A stretch of DNA of 64,000 bases from Certhia americana. Its lineage: Eukaryota; Chordata; Aves; Passeriformes; Certhiidae. The first letter of the stretch is position 1; each line of letters starts with the position of its first letter. The position numbers were made by a program, and so were the translations under genes. The stretch spans positions 37,373,408 through 37,437,407 of the forward strand of contig CM031879.1 in assembly GCA_018697195.1 (NCBI GenBank), read 5' to 3'. Below the pieces are notes generated by a model, which was not told the DNA's origin, did not search any database, and saw only the letters and a program-made list of their open reading frames with translations. Positions 1 through 50,570 of the stretch are shown here, one piece after another.

Positions 1-2467
1 GGGGTGATTGCTTGGCCCAGGGGGTAGGTCACTAAAAAATACATAGCAAGTTTTATTTCCTCTCTAATAAAGTTAAAGAAGACTTCTTTCCTTTGAAAAA
101 TTCCTGTTATTTTTGACTGAACAGTTAACAGTTTTAGTGCATCAGCAGGAAAACATTTCATGGTTTTTATAAAACTTAAAAATTGAGTTTCCAAAGCATT
201 ATTTTTTGGGGGGTTTAATACTTTATCAATTTGATTTGAAGAAATTTCCTTTCTGTATGATAATTCCAAAATTATAAATTATATCAATCTACACCCAGAA
301 AGTACTATAAATACTTTATCAATATAAGTTATGATAAAAATCCTGAAGGAAGATGATCTATGGAATGTTTCCAGGTGAACTTGCCAGCATTTAAAGGCAC
401 TTAAAAAACTGTTTAAATATTCAGTTTGGAGGACCGGTTTTGATTTTACAAAGTGAGATTTTTGGGGTTTTTGCCCAAGTATATTTCAGATAACCAGCTT
501 TATGTTTATGGATTCCCTGTAATTAGGTGTTGTCTATCTAATGATCAGTAACTGCAGGTCGTAGTTCTGCAGAACTTTAGTAGAGAAACCTATTCCTTCT
601 TAAAGACCAATAAAACTGTCACAATCTTTTTCAGTGAAATTTTAATATATATATTTATTGTCGCAGTGGGAAATTTTTATGAAGACTCCAAATTCCACAA
701 ACTTCCAGTATGTATAACTTTACTCATTTTTAGTCTCAACTGAGTATTTTTAAATATTTATAAAATAACTTCATAGTACAGAGGTTTCTCCTCTGTTATA
801 TGCAAAAAGTTAATAATTAATATTCATAGCAGAATGTATTAGGATTCTGCTTAAATTAGTAGGAAGTGCCTTGCAGTTTTAAGAAAAGCTAAAACCTACT
901 CCAATATTTTTCCTCCAAGTCATGTTTAGTTTGTCTTATTGTCTACTATAATTAGAAGTACTTCTGAATAAAATATTCCTGGAAATGGGTAAGGAAAATG
1001 GAACCTAACCATAAACTTCATGAATAAAAATACATTAACGATGTAGTGCTGTGATTGTACTTTAGCTGTTGAATAAATATTTATATGCCAGATTTTTGAT
1101 AGTCAGAGAGAAGAAAATGTTTCAGGTCTTGATGGTCATCCCAGGAAATGAATGTCTGTGTAATTCATCAGAAAGTTTAGTTCAGGTTAATTCTCAGTGG
1201 GGATATATGCCTATCTGTCAAATAAATGGTATGCTTGGGCTATTCTAATGTTTTATCAGCTGCATTTAATACAGATTTTGTTCAGTGTGAAAACTACTGT
1301 ATGGCTACTTAATTCTCTTTTCAAATTACGCACTGAAGAAACAAAAATAAAAACATTATTAACTGAAGCAGTGGGAATTTACATAAATACAATTTTGTAA
1401 ATGATACTTGATGAAACACTAGAAAAGCACCCACTTTTTTCCTTTTTCTTGTTTTTGAAGCTACCATTAGAAGTGATTAATTGGATATAAAGTGGAGATT
1501 TTTCTACAGAACTACTGATTATTTGAGGTGCAAGGATGAGAGGTGTCCTCAGTGTAGTCCAACCCATAGCCTGCTCTGATATAGAAACAAGTGTACCTAA
1601 AGTATTTCTCAAAAATTATTTGTTGTCTTTTTCATATAATATCCAATGCTAAAAATTGCTCAGCAACTCTCAATATATCATTTTAGTTTATAATTAAATT
1701 AACAGTCATGGGTTTAGATACGTTGTTAGGTATATCATTGCAGACTGTGTAATTTTTAATTCTAGTTGGGTTTTGTGTAAGCAAAATTTCCATTTGTATT
1801 TTTATGAACACTGTAAACAGTGGGTTATCTTCAATTTATTAACATCTTTTTTATATCTTAAAGTTATTACTATGTAATAACTATGTAATAGTTATTACTA
1901 TTACTATAATCCTCCTTTAGATTGAATCTTAAAGCTTTACAGCTTTTCTAGTGGGAGAATTAATCCTTCCCAATTCTCTCATATAAAGGAGCTTCTATTA
2001 ATATATTCAAAGAAGAATTGCCCTTTCTGCTGTTGTATCAATATTATATATTGCTGCCCAACTTTCTAATTGTATTCCAAACAATCTTCTGCTATATAGC
2101 TGCTAATCTTCTGGATCTTTGCCTAGTTTGATGCCTATTTAATGTCACTATAATTGCCCTGGCCCAGTGTATCTAAACTGTTTCATGTTTGCTCGGTGTG
2201 ATACAGCACCAACCAAAGTGCCCATTCCCTTAACCACAGACTACATGAAGTGCCAGAAAGGGAACACATGGGTTAGATGGGAGTGTATTCCTCAGCACAG
2301 CTAAATACTCTTGGTTTCCAGAGACTTCTTGTGAACCCTTCTATATAACTAGTTAGGAAAGTGGAAGAATAAAAGTTAAATAAGATGTTTAAATAATAAT
2401 TTTCTGCTTTTTCTGTTTCAGTCCTTGTAACAACTTTTTTTTTTTTTAATTTTACTATTTTTTACAG
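1..2467 (+). other. PTPRQ: PTPRQ intron (5' part outside window)
   Basis: This is AT-rich sequence upstream of the first visible exon. It ends in a T-rich tract and the acceptor TTTTTTACAG. I looked for further exons with flanking AG/GT and FN3-like translation and found none. A small inverted repeat (AGTTATTAC / GTAATAACT) lies near 1862-1900. Confidence 0.7.
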
Positions 2468-39629
<37,162 letters not shown>

Positions 39630-40650
39630 ATACTAGGAGCAAATATTACAGAAAAGGAGATTTTGAAAAGCAAAGTCATATTTTTCTAAGCACAGGGGCC
39701 AAAGCGAATTCCCCTATTTTGTTGATTAAAGGAACACAGATGATTGAGACATCTTTTCTTCCATCAATGTGCCTTCATAAATAAGTCAAAGTATTTTATT
39801 CAGAATACCGAGCAATAATGGTTTGGAGTACTTTTGCACAGACTGCACTTCTGGTGTTATATAAATAGAGTATTAATCATGTGTATTTGAACACATTCCT
39901 TTTTTTCCAAACTGTCTTTTTAAAAGAAAATTGAGCCAAATAGGATGTAAAAAATTCATAATTCCAGTGAACCTATTTTGGTGTGAATTTGCTGTGTTCT
40001 GTGTGTTTTGGTTTTAAGTAAAAGCTAAGGTTTGTTTACTCATTCTTCATAGATTGGCTTCAGTGTTGTCAGTTCTTGCAGATTAATTCCAAGACCATCA
40101 CAATGATCTTTACCTAACTGTACGTTTTTGTGTTTTGAATATTTTTTTTACAAGTGGTAGTACATCAGCTCATGATCCTGAACAGCTGAAGAGTCACCTT
40201 CTGACACAGGGAGGATTATTCAGCTTTTACACAGCACACAGTAGCTCTTCAGGGACACTTGGGGCTATTTAAACTATTTTATAATCAGCATGTTGGGTTT
40301 TTTTAAAATACATAATGATGATTGCATATGTTCAGTGCAGAAAAAAGTGGTTTACATTCCTGCTACGTTTTCAAGCAGATAAAACAAAGTAAATCTATAA
40401 ATCTAATATCTGTTATAATGAATTCTAGATTGACTCATGAAATAGAATGTTTAAAATTCATTCACATTTCTTGAATATAACTCTATGCAGCATTTTGAAA
40501 GCTTGCTCAAATTTAATATCAATGTATTTTATAACACAGTTGTCAAGTAAAAAAGTTTTTGCACCTTCCTCAGGTTTGGCAAATCACTGAAGACACTGAA
40601 AACTATGAGAGCTAACATCTAGAGATTTAATAAAAGAAAATATCTTCCAC
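39630..40650 (+). other. PTPRQ: PTPRQ 3' UTR (extent inferred)
   Basis: AT-rich sequence after the stop codon. An ATTAAA occurs close by (39725-39730) and a canonical AATAAA about 1 kb after the stop (40629-40634). I take the latter as the likelier main 3' end, but transcript data are needed to place it. Confidence 0.5.
40629..40634 (+). promoter_or_regulatory. PTPRQ: Candidate PTPRQ polyadenylation signal AATAAA
   Basis: A canonical hexamer exactly 1 kb after the stop. T/G-rich sequence downstream is not pronounced, so confidence is moderate to low. Confidence 0.4.
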
Positions 40651-42300
40651 TCCTGAGGATGATGATGATGATTATCATCAGTATTATTGGAACTAGATCT
40701 GGAAGAGGAATGAGAGAAGCAGGAAGCTTCTGTCTGAGAAGAAAAGGAAAAATTAGTAGAGTAGGAAGACCAGAGAGATGATGAAACTGTGCACCCTGCT
40801 TTTACATAGAAGTGACAGTATTCAATTTATATTATTAGGTGGAAGGGTTGATTGTTAAGTTTTTCTCAGGTATGAAGAAATGTACCATCATTCTAAATAA
40901 CAAAGCTGTGACCTTAATCTGAGATGCAAAAACATAATAGTAAAGAGATTTTGGAACTGCCATCTTATACTGTGTTTAGACAGAAGAAATTAAAGCTGTC
41001 TTGTTGAGGCATCAAGCTCAGGGAAGTCAGACAAAACTCTTTAGGACCTTGAAACAAGTATGTGAGGGGCAGTTCTTGTGTGCACACACTCTGAACAGAA
41101 TAGCCAAGGAACAAAAGTTTCCATTTCTTCACTGTTGCTTCCAGACAGAAAATGCTGTGCAGAAGGTAATGTGGTACTTTTTCAGAACTAAATGAGGGTG
41201 TTTTTAGAAACTGACAAGGATGGAACAGTGAAGACCCTTTGTAATTTCACAGAAAGTGCCAAATATCTAAAATGAAAATCGAAAGACAGCATTTAAGGTG
41301 GTAGAAGTGGTCTACAGAGATATTTGGGCAATCTGTCTTTTAGGAAGATAAGCAGTATTGTAAACATCACCTGTCAGGCTAAAAAGAAAACAATGCCTTT
41401 TAAAGCTTCATAGGGGGAGAGAGAGGTGATGTCCACAGCTGTTCAAATCTCTGTCAAAGCATTCGGTACAGCTCTAGTTTCATTTGGTTCCTATGAAACA
41501 TGTGTTCTTCATTTATTATACATGTACTTGAAAGTATTTTGACAAATTGCTTCTAGGGAATTACAGATGTTTTTTGTGATTTGTGGTTGTACTTGGTAGC
41601 AGTATAGGGAGCACTGTGATAAATTGACATTATAGAGTCATATTCTTGTATAGTCTTATATCACAATGGTGGAATATCTGGAGGAAAAAGCTAAGCCTTA
41701 TGTGACTGAGAGATGAACTCCAGAAGTTCTAAACGTGCTTAAGCATTCTCTGGCTTTTATAAAATACTTGACAGTGAAGATTCTATACACTCCTTTAGGG
41801 GACCTGCCTATGGTTACACTGCAGGTTACACTGCATTCAGTAGCCTGCTTGCCTGAAAACTTAGTAAGAGACTAGAAAATGGGATTCCCTTTTCTCTATG
41901 AAAAGTAATTCAAGTACTTTACTGTACAATTTGACATATGACACATTTTGTATTGTCTCCAGGGTAAAAGACAATATTCAGCATAAACTGGCCACAACTC
42001 ATAAGGTACATGGTGAGGGAAAAAAGTATCTCTAAACAATTCTCTCCAAGAATTTGCTGGGTTTTAGTACAAACACAGCACCAGTTTGAATCTCTCTGTG
42101 TGTCTGCCAATGCTTTACAGGGATAGGGGAGCAACCATATATCAAGAAATTCCTCCAGACCTCAGTTCAGTTACGAAGGAAGAATTTCCACATAGTCTCA
42201 TGTCTTCCAGCCCTCCTTCCCTTATGAAATGACACCTATGGTGGTGCTACTGACAGCACTGCAGAGTTGGAGTCAAGCAGAATTTGTTCAATTGCTATTT

Positions 42301-42357
42301 TAAAAATATAAATATAAATATTTAAATATTTAAAAAAAAATATATATATATATATAT
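42301..42357. repeat. AT-rich simple repeat (TAAATA)n/(TA)n
   Basis: An interrupted AAATATAAAT/TTTAAATA block followed by about ten TA units. Confidence 0.92.
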
Positions 42358-42582
42358 GAAGTGGCCCATCCATTAATTTTTAATGTTACTACTCAATTTT
42401 CTACAAATTCTTGGCACTATATACAGCAGGAGTGTACTCTGCCCAAATTAGAAATAGAATGAATAAAAATTGGAGGAAAAATTCAGAAATTCTACAGGGG
42501 TATTGAAATTAGGTCACACTGTATTAAATTATCTGGGAAACTTCTAGACTGATATAACTCCATACAGAAAAGGAACAGTAAT

Positions 42583-42618
42583 TTTATATTTTTATATATA
42601 TATATATATATAAATATA
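42583..42618. repeat. (TA)n simple repeat
   Basis: A run of TA repeats flanked by T and A stretches, only about 230 bp from the preceding TA repeat. Confidence 0.92.
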
Positions 42619-45554
42619 GCCAGTTCTGCTGGACATCCTTACAAGAGGCTACTGTCAGTGCCTTTAAAATACTGACTTGTTACTCAAAGGTAACAGAAAG
42701 ACAGCAGAATTTTAAGTTCATGTTGAATTTAAAGCACTTCTTATACTGTTAAAAGAGTTGATAAAAATAATTGTGACTTCAATTGTGATTTTACTGCATA
42801 TATGGAGCTTAATTCAGTAATTTAATTTCTTAACATTATGTGAAAGATTAATAATGTGGATAAATCTGCGTAGTACCATCTATACATTGCTGCAATAGAG
42901 AGTATGATCATAAGCAGTTACTGGGAAAAAGCAGCAAAATACAATGAGTCAATCATATTTCATACTGAGGTAACATGACAGGGATTTTTTTGGTTGCATA
43001 CAGAAAATGAAAAGTAACCAAGATGTGTATATGAATTTGGAATTTGATGAGATTCAGGATACAAAGCCCTGTGAAGTCTGTGAACAGAGGAGATTTTTTC
43101 TGAAAATGTTTTGACACCAGGTTAAAACAAAATTTGAGAAGTACCTGTTTCAGAGAGTTACATATGTGTTAAGCATAACAAAAGATCATTGTCTGACCAT
43201 GGAAATATACAGTGAAAATAGTTCCAAAATAATTTTTCTTTTAAGACATATGCAAAGTATTTAATTTGCCCCTGGTTTAGAGGATATACACATAGTAATA
43301 ATGAATTCAAGGTTGTTTTATAATTAAGTTATGAGCCCATTCAGTGCTGCAAAATCTGCAATAGAGTAGACTGTAGCTGGAAACCACTGACACATAGCAT
43401 TGAACATGTCTTTGTTGGTTTTGATTTTAAGGTATGAGTCAGAGAAAATGTGCTGAAAGGTGGTGCTCTGTTTCAACCATTTCTCTGTGACTGTTGTGTC
43501 ACCACTCTATGTATGGTGTCAAAAAACCCCGAGTCCTCCCAACATTTTTCTCCATGTTTTCTTCTCTTTTCTAATGTTGTGTTTCTTACCTGAATGTGAT
43601 TATATTAGAAAGAATTGCAAACAGTAATATGTGTCATCTGAATTCCAATACTACAGGCATGATCCATAGACAGGGTCCTACAAGTGTGCAGTGATCTTAC
43701 TGCAAACCTTCTGTCCATCTCTTTCCTATGAATTGATTTCCAGATGACATCATGGAATATTAGCTGCATTGTTGCTCTGATTCCTGTTCAATACATTTTG
43801 TGCCCTGTCCTCTCTGGGGCTATGATTACCTGGCAAGTGCAAAGCTAATTCTGTGGTTCCAGAGCTGAGCTATGTTACCAGTGGCACATCTTTGCAGCAT
43901 CAGCTCTGTACACAATATATATGTAATGATAAACTGATTTCCTATCCAGAAGTTCCCCTTATCTAGAAAATTCTGGTATAAATTTTAGTACTGGTCATTG
44001 TTCAGTGTGAGCTGAAGTTGCATGGAGATTCTCTTTTCCCAATAACTTTTCCCAAACAATGCTGAAATAATTACTAATTTTAATTCTTTCTTCCCACAGC
44101 TCCCTTATCATGTAGGCCCTTTCTCAGATTCTATGTAAATAAAATTGAAAATCAATGGCCTTTCACCACTTAGTAACAGTGTATGACACAGTTCATAGAT
44201 CCCACATCATCAGCCAGCTTGCAATGAAGTTGTGAGTCTGTATTTCAGTTGAAAGGCAACATTTAGAACGTTTCAGATATATTTGGATCATCTTACTCTG
44301 CTTGTTGATTGGTGTTACCAGGGTGATCTTTTTGTAGGATGACAGCTGCACCCAGCTATCCACTGTAATCATGAATAAACCGTTACAGTACTCTTTACAG
44401 TCAATAGTGTGAGAGCTGGGTGAAGTTTTACAAGGATGTTCCCAAAATATTTTGGAGGAGATGGAGCTCTGAATGATATAAAAAGAATACTTGGATACTG
44501 GAAACCTAATATGCAGCTAAAGCTGTACCATTCACAGTTGCATTCCGTGAAGCCTGCTGAGCAGGGCGTGTCCTGGAACACACAGAGCATATTTGGGACA
44601 ATATAACAACATTTGAGCTGAGTAATGCATGGTGCAAGGAACTCTAGCCATCCACACAGGAATGAACTTAAAAAAGTTTTACCATAAAATGTCCCTGCTT
44701 TACTTGGAAAACACAAATGCAGGTAACACCTATTGTGACAGCTGGTAACATCCTTTGTGATTCAACTTAGTGTTAAGAATCAAAGTACTCTATTTAGTCA
44801 ATTTTTTCAGTAATTTTAAATTTAGAAACAAATCCTTTGACACCGCAAGTGTAGAACATGGACAGACAATACACAAGGAAGATTTTTTTTACACTCACAG
44901 AGGCACAAGCATAAAACTTATTAAACCTGTATGTCCCTCTCTTCCTCTCAGTCTGCTATCTGCATGTGCTTACCAGCACATTATTGGGAATAATATTAAT
45001 TCACAAAATAACATTAATTCGCTTTTAACTTGGTTCCTGTATTGGTAATCCCTTTCTCAGAATCCAGCATAAAGAAGTTACAGAACTGTGCCTTTTCATG
45101 TATCAGCCTTCTTTTTGGATTCACAATAGCTCCATCTAACTATTTTTCTTACAGAATTCTACTATTTCTCTGTCAGCATTACAGAGACAATACACAGAGT
45201 GTGAATCTGGGCTTGCATATTTGTGCACAGAATTCTTTACTGGGCTGCACTCACACAATAATACACTCCAGGCCTGGGGAAGGAATTGACCTGAGGAGAG
45301 TGGCTGCCTAGCATGTAATCCTACTCCTTTTGAGAACAAGATAGTTATCTGACAATGCACTGTCCCATTCAGGGAGTCCAGAAAATGTTATCAAAACTGT
45401 CTGACATTTATATATAGGAGTTTAATCTGAACTTTTCTCTGCTAAGGATAAACAAGAAAATTCAGATAATTTTCATTGTCAGCAACCTATCTTTGCTGTT
45501 TAGGACACCAAGAAGCAAACCTCTTGTTTAATTGGTATTAATAGTGCTTTTAAC

Positions 45555-45564
45555 TTAAAAATAG
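45555..45564 (+). promoter_or_regulatory. MEF2-consensus word TTAAAAATAG
   Basis: It matches YTAWWWWTAR exactly. It lies about 15.6 kb upstream of the MYF6 start codon. MEF2 regulates MYF6 in other vertebrates. Chance occurrence in AT-rich DNA is likely enough that this is only a pointer. Confidence 0.25.
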
Positions 45565-48500
45565 TTACTGTCTTCTTCATGGTTTACACTAAAAATGCAA
45601 TTAAATTTTTACACGTTTCTGTCCTTTATATCTTTTTTCCCCTTTTCTCTTTCAAAGTGGGGATTTGGAGATATGACTTTTAAACAGTTACAGGTTGTCT
45701 TAGGAAAATAGTGAGCTGTCCTGATAAAACAGACACTAGGAGGATTCTTTGATTAAAAAAAATGTTCTATAATAATGGCCAGATTATTCTAATTCCTAAA
45801 AAATACTTCTGCAGCCTGTGATGTGGCCATTATTGTAAGAAAACATATCTACTAAATATCCTGTACACCGAGAGTGTGACTGAATGCTCATGAAGGCAGA
45901 TACATTGATCACTTTTTGATTTTCCCATTCTTTTTGCCCTACCAGTTCCTATTATTCCATCCTGGCACTCCTAAGCAGGTTTTGGGGACATATCAGGTTG
46001 CTGCTTAATGATGACTAATGCACCAGCTATATTAATTCTGTCAAAATTTAATGAGACAGACATTCCCTTCCTGCATACTGCTGTGCTTTCTTTGAAACCA
46101 GAAGGGATCCCTGGCATCACTACCAGTGCCAGCTGGCAGTCAGAGGAAGATGGTCCTCTGCTAATGGGGGAGAAAACCTATTCTATGTTTTCATGGACTT
46201 TGCATGTTTGAAACAGATCACTTAATTTCTGTATTAAAAATACCTGCCAAACTTCTTTTCCTGACACTTATGTGACCTATGTATATGTATTTGAAAACTC
46301 CGGGGGAAATTAATTTCTCCCCAAATGTCTTTGTGCACCTCCTGTCACAACTAAAAATACCATCAAAGTAATAAATAAATTCCTTCTTCATCCCAAACCA
46401 AACAAATGGCCAGATTATCAAGAGTCACTATGGATGGCATGACTGCAACACAGTGCTCGTGCTTTGCTTAGCTTTCATCATCCCTTCAGTTCTCTTGTCA
46501 TGACAAGGAAGAAGCTGTGGAAGGCAGTGGGTCTCAAGATGAAGGGCATTAGGTGAGAGAGATTTTGCACAGAACTAACTTCATCTTTCTGGAAAGATTC
46601 CAAATCAGCACTTCAGGAGTACAGCAGGCAGTTGTCGTTCAAGGCATCTTCTTTCTTCTTCTGTCTTTGGGAAAAAATCTCCCAGCTCTGTGTCTGGAAT
46701 ACTAGAAAAATTACCAAAATTACAATAATTAACTGAAGATCACTTTTTCTAGCTTGTGGTCATTGTTATGATATATCACATCCACACATCCTTTATTATG
46801 TATGCAAGCATAAGCAGTTACTGAAGCACTTGAAACTCAAAACACATCTAAATCAGTAATATTAGGTGTGACTAACTTGTTTTGTGACCATTAAGTCTTG
46901 AACCTACAAAAGTAATTCATTCTGATTTTAAAAATAAACTTTGGGGTGTCGTATTATGTGGTTCTCCAAAACCAGTAAGAAAGTTCAGCACTGTTTTTCA
47001 GTAGAGTTTGTGAAACAAAATTTCTCCAACAGCTGAAAGAAGGAGAAAGCTTCCATTGAGACAAAACTAACAAAAAGTGTCAAAACGGACAGCTGGTTCC
47101 AATTCCAGAAGGATTTAAAACTTAGACATGAACTTAAAAAAAAACATGTTAATTGAGCCAATATCTGTATGAAAAGAACCTTGTACTTAGCAAAGTACAT
47201 TGAATGATGTGCTTGAAATATGTGTATTAAAATGCTTAGGAGAAAAGAATACTGCATTAATTAAAATATAGAAATACTATATTCCATTGATGTCCAGCAT
47301 CATATGATGTGTTTTGCTTTTTCCTGAGAGAGAGATTACTAATAAAAGTCAGAGTTCAGTGTTTTGATGAACTTGGCTAAAAAGTTCATCTTTCAAATAC
47401 GTAAATCTGTGAGCAAGATTGTATGGTGTCATTTCTTAAAGAACAGAAATCAAATTAAATTAGTTTTTCTACTAGAATTTCTATCTTAACTCTTTGTAAT
47501 CTATATAGGATATTTTCAATCACATTTAGGAAATTAGTACAATATATATTGTAGAAGAACTATGTACAGTTCTTTCTGGAGAAAGACTGCAACAATAATT
47601 TTAGGCTCTGTATTTCAGCAGGGGCTAGTCTTATGCTGCACACAGGTCACACACAACTCAAATAAAGTTCCATGCCAAAGACATAGCACATGACTGGCAG
47701 TGAGGGTCTGCTGGCATTGCTGGGTAATCCAAACCCTGCCTTTGGGAGGAAGTGAGTCAGGGGAAGCTGTTGAGGCCAACAGCATCAGAATAGCCCAGGC
47801 ACTCAGCCCAGTCATGTTCCACAATGAAGCAGTGAGCTCACAGGACAACCAAAGCAATCTCCTGCATTCCAGCCTTTCCAAATGAGCGTTCTTCTCCTGC
47901 TTCTCTGTGTACCAGAAACACTGGTGCTCTTGGGCGCAGGAAGCTAGCAGTATTCAGACCAGGTAGATTACAATCTGCTTCATATTCCACGGATTTTTTA
48001 GGGGTTTTTTTTCTGAAGGTCAAAAAGGAAGGTATTAAGAAAGGAGCAATTATACATAATAGGAGTAGGGTTGTGTTAGAAAATTTCAAGGATATTTAAA
48101 TGTTGCAGAGCTTAATTCTTGGGCAGAATCCTTGGTTGACAGGTAAGTGCTGAAACTCAAAGCACACAGAAAACTAGCAACTCAAGAAAGGCATTCTCAG
48201 AAATTATGAATGAGACCAGGGAAAAAACAAGGACTGATGACGTTTTTAAAAACTATTATCTAATTCAACTGGAATTGCCAATTCGGATTTTCCCTTCTAA
48301 AAAAAATCCAGAAGTAAACCGCTAGGCTTTTATTTTAAGCGCTCCAATAATACACTGATTTACTTTCATCCTCTTCTTGATTTGGATCAGGGAACTGTTT
48401 ATCCTTGTTTATCTCATCTCAGGGAATCATCACACCAGGAAATCTTACATGTATTATCTGTCTTGTCCCAATAGTGCCATTTTCAAGAATATTCAGATAT

Positions 48501-50462
48501 TCCTTCAGAAAGGGATGTACCCTGAGGTGGGTAGGCTCTTACATGAAATGTGGAAGGCAGCTGTTCAAAACCTGAAGTACAGTAATAAAAAAAATACAGA
48601 AGCATGGCTGGATCTTCTCCCTCCCTGTGAGAGCACTGATACTTTGACCACTTTTTTTCTTCTACCTTTAATCCTCCTCAGTTATCCCCAAAAAAGTAGA
48701 ATTCTTCATAATAAGGAACAATCATATTTTATAGCAAAATAGGGCAAAAAAATGAATCTCATTGTTCCATAATCTGCATATTTTGCTTGAAGGCAACATC
48801 ACTTCTAGCAGAAGTTGATTTGCTGCTTCTCTGCAGCCAATCTACCTGGGTTTTTCTTTCTGTAAGGACATTGACATAAATCTGCCTTGTTATAATTAAT
48901 CTCGTCTATCTCCACATAAACACCAGCATCAGTTTACTCCATTCCTCTTTGTAGCAGTGTTTACTCTTTGCTTGATCCTGCCAGTACTTTCCCTTGATTT
49001 TTCTATTCCCTTTATCACCACATTATTCAACATTTACACAATGTTTCCCAGTGCCTCACCATTCCTGTTGGCATTTTGTCTTCCTATTCTGTGCTTTTTA
49101 CAGTTGTACCAGCTTTATCAGTTTTGAGATGCAGTGCAGTGCCTGAAAATGGACACGGAATTGCAGTTAAATCTTCCCAGCCTGGAACAGGAGGGAAGGA
49201 CTACCTCATGTGCCTCTGACCTGTCTGTCTGTATGTGCTAGTGGGATGTGTGGGGTTCGTTTCTGAACAGCATGATATACATTCATCTTACAAGTCACAG
49301 TAATTATCAGTTTCCTTCTTCTGTAGAACTACCACCTAGGTATGTACTCAGTTTGTATTTCTGCAGTGATTTGCCTCCCTGAAGCACTCATTTTGTGCCC
49401 CTGTCCTCATTGAACTGAGGTCATGAACAATTTGAAATCTACACAAGTCCTCCAAAAGGTGATAATTTAAGATGTTTATGTGATATCTGGAAACTTGATG
49501 AGCATATTTGCAGTTCAACCAGATGAGTTAATAATTAAAACCAAAGTTCCTAGAGTAGAACCCTGGAAGTCCCTCATTTAAGAGTTCTGCTTTGATGAGT
49601 TTGTAAAGAGTTCAATATGCATATGAGTTTCATTTTATAGTCTTCATTTTCATAGTGCTAATGAGGATGGCATGTGAAAATGCAGAAAAAAACTTCATTT
49701 AAATCAAGTGTTTTCTGCTTATTGTCCTTATATTCTATTGTATTTCTGCTTATTCCATAACACCTATCATGGCAGGACAAAAAAATCAATTTGGCACAGC
49801 TTAGTGTTCAGGATTTTTAACAGGAACAAAACTACTCCATGTTGGAATTATTCACCCCTTTGAAATCTTACAGGTGTACACAAATATTGTATAATTTTCC
49901 AGTATTTTCACAGAAAGTTAGGTTGAACTCCTCATCTACAAGACCCATTCCTTTTGTTTCTGCTTTACATTTGCCCGTCTATAATTCTCTGCAAGCTCAC
50001 TCATCCACCAGTTGTTCTCAAACACATCAGAAAATGCCAAAGATAATTTCAGGCAATTCTCTAATTACACTGAGGCCAAACCAGCTGTAACATGTAAGTT
50101 AATCCATTAATTTTACCTCTTGGTTTTTCTATCCTGTCCTGACTCCTTCTAATTTTGTTATTAGTGCTAACAATTTTGTTAACCATCTAATTGAACTTCA
50201 TTTTTTAATTGCATTATGAATTGACAGAGGCATTAAGCACAACATCATCTGTTAATTGCTTTCTCTCTGTTTAGGTCTGCTTTATTCTCTTGATCTTGTA
50301 AACCTCAATAGAAGTTTCTTCTTAATTTTATGAGTTTTGATATTGATTTCTTGATTTGTCTCTTGCCTTTCTGATTCTGTCCTAACATGTCTATTCTATC
50401 CTTTCTTTCCCAACACTTTTTTCCTGTATTGTTTATAACTGCTCTTCCTCAGCTTTAGTATT

Positions 50463-50570
50463 AGAGTATTACAGTAATTTTGGCTGGGAAGGACCTGTGG
50501 AGGTCATCTAACTCAGGTCCAACTTTAAAGTTTGATCAGGTTACTCAAGGCCCTGGTATGTCAAGATGGC
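50463..50570 (-). mobile_element. CR1 LINE 3' end fragment, antisense
   Basis: The + strand reads like the reverse complement of a CR1 terminus: GTATTACAGTAATTTTGGCT, then GGGAAGGACCTGTGGAGGTC, ATCTAACTCAGGTCCAAC, and GATCAGGTTACTCAAGGCCC. Similarity seems to fade after about 50570, but a diverged extension to about 50710 is possible. Confidence 0.82.

Larger units (their letters stand above)
40651..50462. other. Intergenic, PTPRQ to MYF6, first part
   Basis: AT-rich with no coding gene supported. It contains TA-rich simple repeats at 42301-42357 and 42583-42618 and scattered CAGCTG/CACCTG E-boxes (for example 41368, 41436, 44343, 44739). A perfect MEF2-consensus word lies at 45555-45564. 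ORFs of 115 and 121 codons (44369- minus, 48377- plus) show no recognisable domain. By synteny with mammals this interval is a candidate location for MYF5/MYF6 enhancers, which the sequence alone does not prove. Confidence 0.6.

Noticed and set aside
44369..44716. 115-codon ORF on the - strand in the intergenic region
   Set aside because: No recognisable domain or exon structure. It is Cys- and Phe-rich, random-looking sequence.
48377..48742. 121-codon ORF on the + strand in the intergenic region
   Set aside because: No recognisable family, no promoter and no splice pattern. A processed pseudogene was considered, but no parent protein is apparent.
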